Part shown: positions 10,431 to 19,830 of the stretch, one piece after another | Position numbering within the stretch: position 1 is the first letter of the stretch | Layout of the letters: each line of letters begins with the position of its first letter | DNA from: Arsenophonus sp046530735 | Lineage (GTDB): Bacteria > Pseudomonadota > Gammaproteobacteria > Enterobacterales > Enterobacteriaceae | Length of the DNA: 40,999 nt | Direction: 5' to 3' | Assembly (NCBI GenBank): GCA_046530735.1 | Contig: JBHEQV010000057.1 | Span: 1 to 40,999, forward strand | The notes under the pieces: model-generated | What the model was told of the DNA's origin: nothing | What the model saw: only the letters and a program-made list of their open reading frames with translations | The model's database searches: none | Position numbers and translations under genes: made by a program

Positions 10431-12029
10431 ATGTCTATTGAAATTAATCTTCCTGATATTGGTGCAGATGAAGTTGAAATTACCGAAATTATGGTAAAAG
10501 TTGGTGATAAAGTTGATGTTGAGCAGTCATTAATTACCGTAGAAGGTGAAAAGGCGTCAATAGAAGTTCCTTCACCACAGGCTGGGATTCTGAAAGAAAT
10601 TAAAGTTTCAGTTGGTGATAAAGTGACAACCGGTAAGTTGATCATGGTTTTTGATGAAGCGAAAAAAGTAGAAGAAACTAGCGTTAAAACAACCTTATAC
10701 GAAAATGCAGATAAAATAGATAGAATAGATACGGATCGAATAAAAAGTGGATTAAAGGAAGTTATTGTACCGGATATTGGTAATGATGAGATTGAAATTA
10801 CGGATATAATCGTTAATGTTGGTGATAAAATTTCCGCCGAGCAATCCCTAATTACTTTAAAAGGTGAAAATACATCAATGAAAGTGTCAGCACCTTTTGC
10901 CGGAAAAGTTAAAGAAATTAAAGTTGCTAAGGGTGATAAAGTTAAAACTGGTTCACTTATTATGATTTTTACGGTTGATACTGCTGAAACTCAATTAGCT
11001 GCCAATACGGAATCTAGGAGCGCTGAAATATCAACGAAATCAGAGGTATCATCTCTAATAAAGGGATGTGGTGTTTCTGATCTTAAAAATGAATTTATTG
11101 AAAATGATGCGTATATGCATGCAACACCGCTTATTCGCCGTTTAGCGCGTGAATTTGGTGTTAATCTTGCTAAGATAAACGGAACTGGACCTAAAGCTCG
11201 TATTCTGCGTGAAGATATTCAGGCTTATGTTAAAGAGGTAGTAAAATCTTATGAATCAGGCGCGACTATAGCGAGTAGTTTTCCAGGCATGCTATTGCCA
11301 TTGTCAAAAGTTGATTTTAGTAAATTTGGTGAAGTTGAAGAAGTTGAATTCGGTCGCATTCAAAAGATATCTAGTCTTAATTTGAGTCGTTACTGGGTAA
11401 CGATTCCACATGTGACTATCATGGAAGATGCCGATATTACCGAAGTAGAAGTTTTCCGTAAGAAGCAAAATAAAGAGATGGAAAAGTTGAAAAAAGAAGT
11501 AAAAATTACACTATTAGTTTTTGTAATGAAAGCGGTTGCTAGAGCATTAGAAGAAATGCCTCGTTTCAATAGTTCAATTTCTGCAGATGCTCAGCGATTA
11601 ATATTGAAAAAGTATATTCATATTGGTATTGCTGTTGATACCTACAATAGTTTGGTTGTGCCTGTTATTCGCGATATTAATAAGAAAGGTATTATTGAAC
11701 TTTCCAAGGAATTGATAGAAGTTTCGAAAAAAGCACGTGCCGGCAAGTTGACTGCGTCTGATATGCAAGGTGGCAGTTTTACTATTTCTAACTTAGGCGC
11801 TATTGGTACGACGAATTTTACGCCGATTATTAATGCGCCAGAAGTGGCTATTATGGGGCTATCTCGATCATTAATAAAACCAGTATGGAATGACAGTGAA
11901 TTTATTTCACGTCTAATATTACCTATGTCACTCTCATTTGATCATCGTGTTATTGATGGTGCAGACGGCGCGCGTTTCCTTACTCGTATTGCACAATTAA
12001 TGAGTGATATTCGTCGTTTAGTTATGTAA
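10431..12029 (+). CDS. aceF: Dihydrolipoyl acetyltransferase AceF (E2), two lipoyl domains
   Basis: AceF is the core E2 subunit of pyruvate dehydrogenase and transfers acetyl groups from lipoyl arms to CoA. It is 532 residues from ATG 10431. I prefer this over a GTG 9 bases earlier because AGAGG lies just upstream and the lipoyl lysine then falls at Lys41, as in E. coli. Domains: lipoyl 1 (about 1-78, VEGEKAS, Lys41), lipoyl 2 (about 108-183), peripheral-subunit-binding (about 224-265, ATPLIRRLAREFGV), catalytic (about 290-532) with HRVIDG (His505, Asp509). E. coli AceF has 630 residues and three lipoyl domains, so one was lost. In lipoyl 2 the acceptor lysine is Asn147 (GENTS instead of GDKAS), so this domain cannot be lipoylated. 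The Ala/Pro-rich flexible linkers are replaced by Lys, Glu, Thr and Ser-rich sequence. It should still work with one arm. Confidence 0.97.
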   Translation: MSIEINLPDIGADEVEITEIMVKVGDKVDVEQSLITVEGEKASIEVPSPQAGILKEIKVSVGDKVTTGKLIMVFDEAKKVEETSVKTTLYENADKIDRIDTDRIKSGLKEVIVPDIGNDEIEITDIIVNVGDKISAEQSLITLKGENTSMKVSAPFAGKVKEIKVAKGDKVKTGSLIMIFTVDTAETQLAANTESRSAEISTKSEVSSLIKGCGVSDLKNEFIENDAYMHATPLIRRLAREFGVNLAKINGTGPKARILREDIQAYVKEVVKSYESGATIASSFPGMLLPLSKVDFSKFGEVEEVEFGRIQKISSLNLSRYWVTIPHVTIMEDADITEVEVFRKKQNKEMEKLKKEVKITLLVFVMKAVARALEEMPRFNSSISADAQRLILKKYIHIGIAVDTYNSLVVPVIRDINKKGIIELSKELIEVSKKARAGKLTASDMQGGSFTISNLGAIGTTNFTPIINAPEVAIMGLSRSLIKPVWNDSEFISRLILPMSLSFDHRVIDGADGARFLTRIAQLMSDIRRLVM

Positions 12030-12051
12030 CTTACAGATCAACTGTAAGTTA
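12027..12051 (+). terminator. Hairpin overlapping the aceF stop
   Basis: A perfect 10-bp stem, TAACTTACAG and CTGTAAGTTA with a 5-base loop, begins with the aceF stop codon and is followed by CTGTATTTT. It could end or weaken aceEF transcription before the dead lpd, or protect the mRNA 3' end. The stem is low in GC, so a terminator role is likely but not certain. Confidence 0.6.
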
Positions 12052-12128
12052 CTGTATTTTACAATTACTAATTATAGAATTTTTTATCTTATCCACCTCT
12101 ACCTGACAACAAAAGTAAGAGGTTATTG

Positions 12129-13468
12129 ATGAGCACTGAAATTAAAACCCAAGTAGTGATTCTAGATAGTGAAATGGGGGCTATACACTAGACAGGCCAA
12201 TTTTACAAGTTATTTAGTAGATTTTCGCTGAGCAGATCTTTATTTAGAAATAGTTTTAATTAATCGTTATGCAACATTAGGCGCTATTTTTCTTAATTTC
12301 AGTTGGATTCCTTCCAAAGGAATATTACTTTTTTGCAAAAGTAATTGAAGAAATTAATGGCTTAATAGTACATTGAATCGTATTTGCTAAATCAAAAATA
12401 GATATTGATAAAGTATAGTTGTAGAAAAAAAAGTTATTGATCAGTGATAACTGGTTTAGCAGAGATGGTAAAAAATCGTAATTTAAAGTTATTAATTGGT
12501 TAAATAAATTTATCGGTGCTAATATATTGGTTGTTGAAGATGAAAAGACAGAAGAACTATAAATATTAATAATGCTATTATTGCTGCGGTTCAGGTCTGC
12601 ACTAGCTTCTATTTATTCCTCATAACGACCAGAGAGAATGAGGTTTTACTAATGCTTACCAACTAGAAATACTCTAATATATATTAGAGATGAGAGGCGG
12701 TATTATCAGTTTAGAACTAGATACCGTATATTATGCATTAGGATCAGAAATTGATTTTGTTGAAATATTCAATCAGGCTATTTCATAGCAGATAAAGACA
12801 ATTATTAAGCTTTTAGTAAACAGGTTAATAAGAAGTTTAATTTAATGCTCAAGAGGAAAATAACTATTTGAAAGCTAAAATATGATATTTACGTCAAAAT
12901 AGAATACAAGAAGGAACTTACAAATACACATTAATAAACAGATGCATGTACCAATATAATTATATTTTATGTGATAAAAACATTATCAGTTATTTAATAA
13001 TAACTCATAATGGTATTTATGAAGGTCATCTTTTTGTTCAAGTGATTTCTAGCTTGAAACATTATTTTAACTAAAAAGTTATCCCTTCAATTGCTTATAC
13101 TGAGCCTTAGGTTGCCTTGTTGGTTTGACAAAAAAGGAAGCTAAAGAACAAAGGTATTAGTTATTAAGTGTCCGTTTTCCACATGGGCTTGCTTCTTTCT
13201 TATACTATTATATCTAATTGTTAATAGGATAACTAAGCTTATTTTAATAAGGAAACTATTGTGTTATTGGCAAAGCAATAGTCGATGTTAATGTTAGCGA
13301 ATTACTTAGTGAAATTAGCTTAATGATTGAAATGTAGGTCTGATTCAGCAATGTTAGATGAACTACTCGTGCTTACTCGATAAGCTATATGAGTCAATTA
13401 ATACGGCAGCTGAAATATTTCAGAAAAATATTATTGATTTACCTAATCTAAAAGTAAAGAAAAAATAA
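12129..13468 (+). pseudogene. lpd: lpd remnant, dihydrolipoamide dehydrogenase (E3)
   Basis: Lpd is the FAD-dependent E3 that reoxidises lipoyl groups in pyruvate and 2-oxoglutarate dehydrogenases and glycine cleavage. The remnant opens with MSTEIKTQVVILDSEMG at 12129 (E. coli MSTEIKTQVVVLGAG) and then hits a stop at 12189. KKFNLML is near 12830, IPSIAYTEP near 13082 and a VIG.AIV...SELL-type block near 13260-13310. The end reads DLPNLKVKKK then TAA at 13436-13468, matching the E. coli C-terminus DLPNPKAKKK. Many stops and indels lie between, and the FAD-binding glycines at the start are lost (DSEMG replaces GAGPAG). It spans 1340 bp against 1425 bp in E. coli. Its ribosome binding site (AAGAGG at 12116-12121) is still present. 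This is the ancestral aceEF-lpd position. Confidence 0.94.
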
Positions 13469-13522
13469 TTTATTTTTTTCAAAAAATAAATTTGTTATAA
13501 AGATTATTCAATTTGTTACTAG

Positions 13523-13571
13523 CTTCTTTATTTGATTTAAAGAAGAGAGTTACTTTTTTTTGAAAAAGTAA
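13523..13571 (+). terminator. Two tandem hairpins after the lpd remnant
   Basis: CTTCTTTA and TAAAGAAG (13523-13545) form one perfect 8-bp stem. TTACTTTTT and AAAAAGTAA (13550-13571) form a second 9-bp stem, whose left arm supplies a T-run for the first. They sit 55 bases after the lpd stop, where the operon terminator is expected. Their survival beside a dead gene may reflect use as the end of the aceEF transcript. Confidence 0.5.
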
Positions 13572-13639
13572 GAACAACATTCTTTTTAATCGATATCTTT
13601 ATTTTTAATAAAAGTAAATAATTATTGAGTGTTATACTT

Positions 13640-14955
13640 ACTTCTAGTGTATGGATTTTCGTAGATTCCGGCCTATCAATCTAATTTATTTCATGAATTA
13701 TTTCAACAATATGGATATGATATGCTATGGAAAAGCCTACAATTCAGATATCCACAAGTTAGATATTACCTCTGATTTCTTTTATGAGCTCATCTTATAT
13801 TGAACGCTATATTTAATCGACAGGTGACTATGCTGTCGTCTATAACCGTTTTTTCTACAGTTAACCATATAAACGGGTATTGATGATGTTGAGATTAAAG
13901 TGCATAAGGTCAAGGAGATCGTAGCGATAATGGTTGAATATTCTTCAACAGCTAGTTGCCACTCTTTTATCCGAATGGTATAAAAAATGATAAAGAGTTG
14001 CTACTATGACTATACCTGAGAGGTATCTATACTGGAGATTTTTACGAAGTTCTGAGGCGCTTCTCTATGAAAAGTACATGGTATAATCCTTGCCAATTGA
14101 CATAAGGAGGCTGAAACAGCAATGGCTTGAAAGAGAACAGGTAATATGCTAATCTCTTGATTTAAACGATACCGCTTATGTTTATTTCTTGGATTAAGGC
14201 ATACACCTTGTTTCTGTCAGGCAGAATGATCATCTTTTTCTGCTGCTCATTATTTCATTTCACTGCACATAAATGTAAGAAGCTTGCATTGCACTTAAAA
14301 GTGGTTATTGGTAACCAGAAGCAAACTAAATTTAATTTTTTAATCCCATGAAAGCGCATTACTTAAGCGTATCTCCCAAGCTTATTATGGGAAACAGTGC
14401 TTTAGTTTTTTGGAATGCAATGACAAATATATTTTCAGAGGCGTAGCACCAATACTTGTTGTGTACACAACAAGTATTGGTGCTAAATTACTCCTCAAAA
14501 GCATATAACCGAAATTAATGCTGAACTCTCTTGCCAGGAGCCCAGATTAGCAGAGAGAACCGTGATACCGCTAATAACCACTTTTATCCTTTGTCGTCAA
14601 AGGATTCAGTAGAATTTTCTGCAGCGATGAAAATTAGGGAAAGATCGAGAAGAACTGTTAGAATCCTATACCTTACCATTAATGCACTTGGCGTCAATAA
14701 GAACGATGAATCTAATTTGAATATCGGCTTTTGCGTGACAGTGTGAGGCTATGAAGCCGATATCGAAGCATTGTGATTCGAGGAAAACAATTATTTTAAT
14801 GGTATTTAAGCTGTTTTCATCTCCTCAAAAAGCTGGAAAACAGATCATTGGGTTTTATCTGCTTGACCATGTTGGTGGTAAGCGACATCCAATTTAAGGA
14901 TGTAGAATAGAATTACTAAGCATTTTAGTGCAACGTAACCTGATAATTGTACACC
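13640..14955 (+). mobile_element. Decayed IS256-family transposase, copy 2
   Basis: It belongs to the same family as 4770-6180. The VEIKV motif is near 13886-13905. The LFLLLIIS-like segment and glycine/acidic stretch follow near 14210-14330. The LASRENRDTANNH fragment is near 14540-14580, and the RSRRTVRILY stretch lies in the 71 codons open at 14531-14746. The tail motif DIQFKDVE is near 14880-14910. Frames are broken throughout. An inverted pair of 19 bases, AACACAACAAGTATTGGTGC-like, is visible around 14449-14484 where the sequence around 'caatacttgttgtgtacac' folds back on itself. It replaces whatever followed lpd in the ancestor. Confidence 0.77.
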
Positions 14956-15069
14956 AGATTTGCTAATAACTCCTTTAATAATAATGATAAGTTTGGATGT
15001 GCTATTATAATGCTTAATAAAAGTAAATACAAACTACTCTTATGGGCTAAAGAGTAACTCTGCTTTTAA
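14956..15069. other. Short decayed spacer
   Basis: AT-rich sequence with no coding signal, between the IS256-like copy 2 and the hairpin repeat. Confidence 0.4.
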
Positions 15070-15294
15070 GTTTTTGTAGTTATCTGACAATGGGCCCCTC
15101 CCTCTCTCATCATCATGATATTTTTATTCTTAATTTATATCTCTCAGTAGCTATCTTAGCCTCAATCATGCTAAGCGGAGAGGGTTCATATAATGGATGT
15201 CTTGAGAAAAGAAATTATTTAAATACGCAAAAAAGTTGAATAGTTGCGTTGGAAACAGTTTCATATCTCTAGTTTCTGACTAGAGATATGAAAC
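15070..15294 (+). repeat. Hairpin-bearing repeat, copy 1
   Basis: The first half matches 34870-35000: both have a GTAGTT..CTGAC.ATGG block, then CATCATGATATTTT, then TTATAT, then a G-rich AGAGGG or AGGGGG run and T.ATATAAT. Three perfect hairpins follow in order here: CTTAGC/GCTAAG (15155-15175), ACGCAA/TTGCGT (15224-15248) and the 16-bp GTTTCATATCTCTAGT with its complement (15258-15294, loop TTCTG). The other copy also has three hairpins at similar offsets but with different stem sequences. Nature unknown. Confidence 0.5.
15258..15294. repeat. Perfect 16-bp inverted repeat
   Basis: GTTTCATATCTCTAGT pairs perfectly with ACTAGAGATATGAAAC across a 5-base loop. Such a long exact stem is very unlikely by chance in decayed DNA. 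No T-run follows on either strand, so it is not a standard terminator. It is followed by AT-rich DNA and an unrecognised open frame. Confidence 0.8.
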
Positions 15295-15362
15295 AAACAA
15301 AATAAAACTATTTTTCGCTGCAATCCGATATTACCAAAACACTATTTATCCTAATATTATTA

Positions 15363-15671
15363 ATGACATTAAATAAATGGCTACTGAACAAGTATATATA
15401 CACTCATTCTGATTGTAAACATTATCAAAAACAACGCACTCTTATTAACGTATTTGTTAGCCGACAAATAATTCCATCATATTTATTCAATTCTGATATT
15501 TCATTTCGCTCATCAAATAGAAAACTAAAAAATTTATCGGCAATAGTTATTGAAAATGAATTTATACCTGAATTCAATATTGCTTCAATAAATATTGATT
15601 TTCTAACCTATTCTTTTAATGTAATTAACTATTTACAAAAATTTTCTTATAAATGTATTGCTTGTATATAA
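15363..15671 (+). CDS. Unrecognised 102-codon open frame, doubtful
   Basis: This is the longest open frame in the 13.6-18.9 kb desert that is not clearly part of a repeat. It begins with ATG at 15363 and encodes a basic protein rich in Ile, Asn, Phe and Lys with no motif I know, no signal peptide and no membrane segment. No purine-rich ribosome binding site precedes the start. It may be part of a decayed gene or a chance opening in AT-rich DNA. I would not give it a function. Confidence 0.2.
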   Translation: MTLNKWLLNKYIYTHSDCKHYQKQRTLINVFVSRQIIPSYLFNSDISFRSSNRKLKNLSAIVIENEFIPEFNIASINIDFLTYSFNVINYLQKFSYKCIACI

Positions 15672-16095
15672 TCGAAGCAACCGGCCTAGAAACCACTTGG
15701 TATTGTTAATATCGTTTTTTCAGGGTTACACTCAAGCGATATAGCGGCAGGTTAAGCTGCAAGGAATATATTAATAGTGACTTTAGTTATCAAGGCGGAA
15801 ATGAAAGCATAAAACTTTTTGGATTACTTAAGCAACTTAGCGCAATTTTTACCATGATGATATTATGGCTATTTATGTGTTATATAGATGAGCATACGTA
15901 TAGGACTAAGATTATTAAAAGATTTATCTATTATAAGATTGAGTAATCTAAATATTATACAATATACAAAATGTAGCACGCTATGCGTGAGAATAGTAGA
16001 TACGCTGCTTTCGGAGATGTTCATGAGCTGAGTAATTTTATACTAAGCCGCATGTTAATTTTAGCTATTTTTGCTAAAAACATCTGTTGATTTTC
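15672..16095. other. Decayed sequence, origin unclear
   Basis: No open frame and no recognised family. Some short blocks are less AT-rich (around 15680-15760), suggesting a relatively recent gene corpse, but no product can be named. Confidence 0.35.
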
Positions 16096-17140
16096 TCGCA
16101 AACCAATTTATAACCATGTCTATATTTCAATTATTGTGATTTCAATAATCTTCTTCAAACCAGATAGTTCAGTAAATAAATGACCTTAACCATGCAATCT
16201 ATCATGCAGCCTTTTAATCGGATGATATAATTGTTCATATTTTGAATGTGAAATTCCTTACCAATAATTCTCTGGTTACCTAGACTTATTAGGTGATGGT
16301 ACTAATTTAATGCTCTCTAGAAAAATTTTAACATTTATCTTCATCCGAGTAAAGAATAAGCTCTTTATCAAAGATTAACTTAAAAAACGATTAATCACTT
16401 CTGCATTAAACTCTTAAGAGTTTCATCACTCACACATGACCTTGTGGATCTCGGATGATTAAGATCACGATTCATTTTTTTATTTTTATCTCTTCCTATC
16501 CTGTATTTCTAGCTTTCTAATATGAGATATAATAATTTCTTTTAAAGGATTCAGGGAAAATATTTCGTTGACTTAAAAACAATACCACTTAGTGTATTTA
16601 TATTGGCTGTAACCGTTGAGAAAGAAAAACAGTGATGCCATCCCTAAACGCTACTTTTAAATTAATGCCTATTTATTTTCCTAACTCTGTAAAGTTAAAC
16701 TATTTAACATACATAGTAGATAACTAAACCATTTATCCTAAGTGATGTAGTTTTCCCAGAGTACTTTCTTCCAGTAAGATTATTAAATCTTTTCTTGAAA
16801 TCTAAGATTTTTCAATGGCATGGTTATAACCATAATGAATGTCCCAAACAGTTGCATGTTCACTATGATAACATGAGTAGGATAAAGTGGAAATGAGTTT
16901 CTTCATATGGATAAATCCAGATTATTCAATAGATTGTCGCTGAGACAACTAATAAGATGCAGTTTTATATTAGAATGAAGTGAAGAAATAGTTTTCTTTA
17001 TCTGCATGACTGTTTCCTTTTTCATAGCAACCGATATAGCGAAAATTCTTCTTATAGTATAAGGAGTTTCTCTACCAACAACCATTGCTAACATGCCATA
17101 ATTTATCAGGAAATAATACAAATAGATCGGAATAAATCTC
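16096..17140 (-). mobile_element. Decayed IS1595-family transposase remnant
   Basis: It aligns with 21850-22830 and 30400-31400 over its length and with 1-605 in reverse. On the minus strand, the catalytic-core start (about 16570-16500) and the later conserved block (about 16260-16190) can be traced through stops. Minus 17121-16903 stays open for 72 codons but falls in the repeat and shows no independent gene features. Confidence 0.7.
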
Positions 17141-17194
17141 CCCTAAAACTTAAATCAGCAAATCATGACGACTATTCATAACTTCCCGTATTAT

Positions 17195-18810
17195 ACCGTT
17201 TTGTTTTATCTGAAGCACTTCATGAACTCCTTTTATCAAAAATGATTATGGTAAAAGTATACTAATTTTTATGACACCCCAAAAGAGACTATATAACTCT
17301 ACATTTGAAAGGCTCCTCAATTTTTTTCTCAACATGCAGTATTATATCTGACTATAGTAACGATTATTTGTAGTTTTTAGTACCAGACTTAAACTAAGCT
17401 GATGATGCTGAATACAACTACTGATAGCAATAACTAAATATGCCTACCGATGTCATTCATTACCTATACAAAACTGGGAGATTGATCTCCCATTTCTTTT
17501 GCTTAATTTGACAAATACAAAGATAACTGGGCTGACATCCCTAACAAATGTAAAGAAGATTACCATTTATGCTTAACTAGCTAAAGAGATCTATGGAATA
17601 ATATACTCCAATATATATCCCCATTGTTCAACTAAACTGCTTTTTATCATTAATGACGGCTTAAATAAATTTTTTGAAAAATATGGTAAAAATCACAACT
17701 ATCGTGGACTCTCTATCTATCGAACAAATGCTAGTCTGTGGCATTTTTGTGCCATTATAGATTAGGGCGCGTTACTGCTATGTCTATCCTAAATATTTCC
17801 AGCTTATATTTTTGTATAGCTGTAAGTTAAAAAGTCTGCAGTTCATGTCGCTGCAAAGGCACGGAGGAATGATTAACACAGAAGGCTTATATTTTATAAG
17901 ACCTGCTATTCCTAACAATGCATTATTTTCACTATACCCTATCTTCTTTGGCTTTTTTTTACAATAACTAGCAGCGACTTAACGCTCTTTTTTTTGCTAC
18001 CATCTCCACTATAGCTGCAAGTGGCTACACAAACAGGATATTGAAATTAGTATCTTCTATCCTTGCACATTCATGCTTGAAAACTCAATCAACATCCGCA
18101 TCTTCATCTTTTCATCTTTTCATCTCTTCATTTCTTTATTTCTTCGTCACTCCTGACGGTATGATATTAAATATGTTGTATGATGTGAGTCGTTCTTTAA
18201 AAGAGCGGTTGAAGAAATTTAATGAGGTGCTATCACCCGGCTAGTACTATGTTCACAGCTATGACCTAATAAATCCCAGTAGCTGATTTCCTAGTTTGAA
18301 ACATATTTTGCTACAGGAAGAAATAGCAGCAATACCTGAATGTACAGTACGGGATGTTACTGTGAGGAAAGTGCACCTCGCTAAAAAGACGAAATTGGCG
18401 TGGCATAGCGCGAATATACCTTCAGCGCCACTTTAAACGTTCCCAGACACATCTGCGTCAAACTACGGTATTATCGAGGGAGGTAGTTTGTGCATGATTG
18501 TTATTAAAACCGAACTCAACAAACCTGGCAGGAGAGATACTAACGCAAGGAAAGATAATCAGGTGCTACATCAACTATATTCCAGTAGATGTTTTAAAAT
18601 TATCAGTTACTATAGTTTCTTGTCAAATTATAAAGGAAAAACACTATTACTAAAAGTATATAATGAGTTAGAAATGAAGACCCGTAAAAACTTGAGAAAT
18701 TAGGATTTCTTCATGCTGATAAAATAATTTCTTGGCATAGAATTCGTATAAATGTATTCTGTATGGAGATAGACTACTTTTTACCGTTATTAATGGGAGT
18801 AAAAACAGAT
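17195..18810 (-). repeat. Family C repeat, copy 2
   Basis: It aligns with 3150-4590 in the same orientation and with 28640-30250 in reverse. Matching landmarks are 17640-17840, 17935-18060 and 18690-18800. A low-complexity run of TTCATCTTTTCATC-type repeats lies at 18098-18145. Open pieces on the plus strand at 18041-18244 and 18488-18703 run against the shared reading direction and are probably chance. Product unrecognised. Confidence 0.55.
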
Positions 18811-18927
18811 AATGAAATTATTATCAGAAAGAATAGATAAAAATGCAAATTGCTAGACTGCGATTTAATTATTCCTGATAGTGTTTGCTACCTAAAAACT
18901 AGTGTAAAGTAATTAGGTTGAGTAACA

Positions 18928-18933
18928 TATAAT
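18928..18933 (+). promoter_or_regulatory. Possible -10 box for ftsN
   Basis: A perfect TATAAT lies 37 bases before the ftsN start. No good -35 hexamer is seen 16-18 bases upstream. In AT-rich DNA this is weak evidence. Confidence 0.3.
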
Positions 18934-18970
18934 AATTAATGTAACTTTTTATTAATTAGCGAATTGGAAA

Positions 18971-19717
18971 GTGGCACAAAAAGATTACGTAAGACTAGGG
19001 CGTACAATACTCTATAAGAATACGCGTTCAGGCAAGAAAAAATTAAATCAAGGATTACCAAAAACAACCCTTACTGTTGCTATTCTCATCGTTATTATAT
19101 TTATTGGTAGCTTATATTACATTATACAAAATAAACGCGTTCCTGTGTTTAATAAAAAAATCTTATCTAATAATAGTCAGCTAGTTACCAGTCTGCCACC
19201 TAAACCAGAAGAACGATGGCGTTATATAAAAGAGCTGGAAAATCGTGATATTGCTCTACCAGACTTTAATAACTCAATTAAATCAAATATTAATAATGAA
19301 ACTGATTTAAGCAACGAACAGCGTCAATTTCTTGAGCAGATTGACGCAGATAGACGCAACTATGCCATTAATTTATCCGAAATGCTTAATAATGATAATG
19401 TCATTCGCTCACGCGTTATCGTTAATGGTCCGCCAATAGAATCATCTCTGCGGTTAAAACCCATCCCACAGATTCAGAAACCAACAAATATTCAACAAAA
19501 AATAGGGGTGCAGTGTGGTTCATTTAAGAATCTGAAGAAAGCAGAATTCGTTAAAGCCAACATGGCATTTTTAGGTTTAGAAAGTAGAATTATTTCAAAA
19601 AAAGGTTGGTATCGTGTTGTTCTTGGGCCTTACAATCAAGAAACAGCAGAAAAAATACGTGATCGAGCTAAATCTATCGGCATATCCGGCTGCATTCTTC
19701 ATGCAAGTAAGGGTTGA
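18971..19717 (+). CDS. ftsN: Cell division protein FtsN, shortened
   Basis: FtsN is a bitopic inner-membrane protein that triggers septal peptidoglycan synthesis through FtsA, FtsQLB and FtsWI and binds denuded glycans with its SPOR domain. The 248-residue product has the family N-terminus MAQKDYVR, a basic cytoplasmic part, one membrane segment (about 32-52) and the conserved juxtamembrane block LPPKPEERWRYIKELE (75-90). The EQRQFLEQIDAD segment (116-126) corresponds to the essential periplasmic region. A C-terminal SPOR domain (about 177-245) keeps the paired cysteines Cys182 and Cys241. E. coli FtsN has 319 residues; the missing part is the long Gln-rich linker. The start is GTG at 18971, chosen from homology; a GGAAA directly before it is a poor Shine-Dalgarno by spacing. 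It is followed by hslVU, the ancestral order. Confidence 0.93.
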   Translation: MAQKDYVRLGRTILYKNTRSGKKKLNQGLPKTTLTVAILIVIIFIGSLYYIIQNKRVPVFNKKILSNNSQLVTSLPPKPEERWRYIKELENRDIALPDFNNSIKSNINNETDLSNEQRQFLEQIDADRRNYAINLSEMLNNDNVIRSRVIVNGPPIESSLRLKPIPQIQKPTNIQQKIGVQCGSFKNLKKAEFVKANMAFLGLESRIISKKGWYRVVLGPYNQETAEKIRDRAKSIGISGCILHASKG

Positions 19718-19740
19718 AAAATGATTTTTATCCCCCATTA
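19713..19740 (+). promoter_or_regulatory. Sigma-32 heat-shock promoter of hslVU
   Basis: GTTGAAA (19713-19719) and CCCCATTA (19733-19740) separated by 13 bases closely match the sigma-32 consensus CTTGAAA, 11-16 bases, CCCCATnT. The -35 element overlaps the ftsN stop. This agrees with hslVU being a heat-shock operon in E. coli. Confidence 0.8.
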
Positions 19741-19762
19741 AAATTCCTATAGGTAAATACAG

Positions 19763-19788
19763 ACTTTTTGCGTAAAAACATAAAAAGT
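19763..19788 (+). promoter_or_regulatory. 5'-leader stem-loop of hslVU
   Basis: ACTTTTT and AAAAAGT form a perfect 7-bp stem with a 12-base loop between the heat-shock promoter and hslV. The E. coli hslVU leader is reported to contain a stabilising stem-loop; this could be a reduced version. The stem is AT-only apart from one pair, so it is a weak structure. Confidence 0.35.
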
Positions 19789-19830
19789 ATGCTTATATAC
19801 TCCTATATTAAAATAATCAAGGGCTGGATT

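Noticed and set aside
10129..10645. Minus-strand open frames of 79 and 116 codons
   Set aside because: They are antisense to the intact ends of aceE and aceF and have no family match.
16903..17121. 72-codon minus-strand frame
   Set aside because: It falls within an IS1595-like remnant shared with other copies, and the frame is not kept open in them.
18488..18703. 71-codon plus-strand frame
   Set aside because: It is inside family C and against the shared reading direction, with no ribosome binding site.
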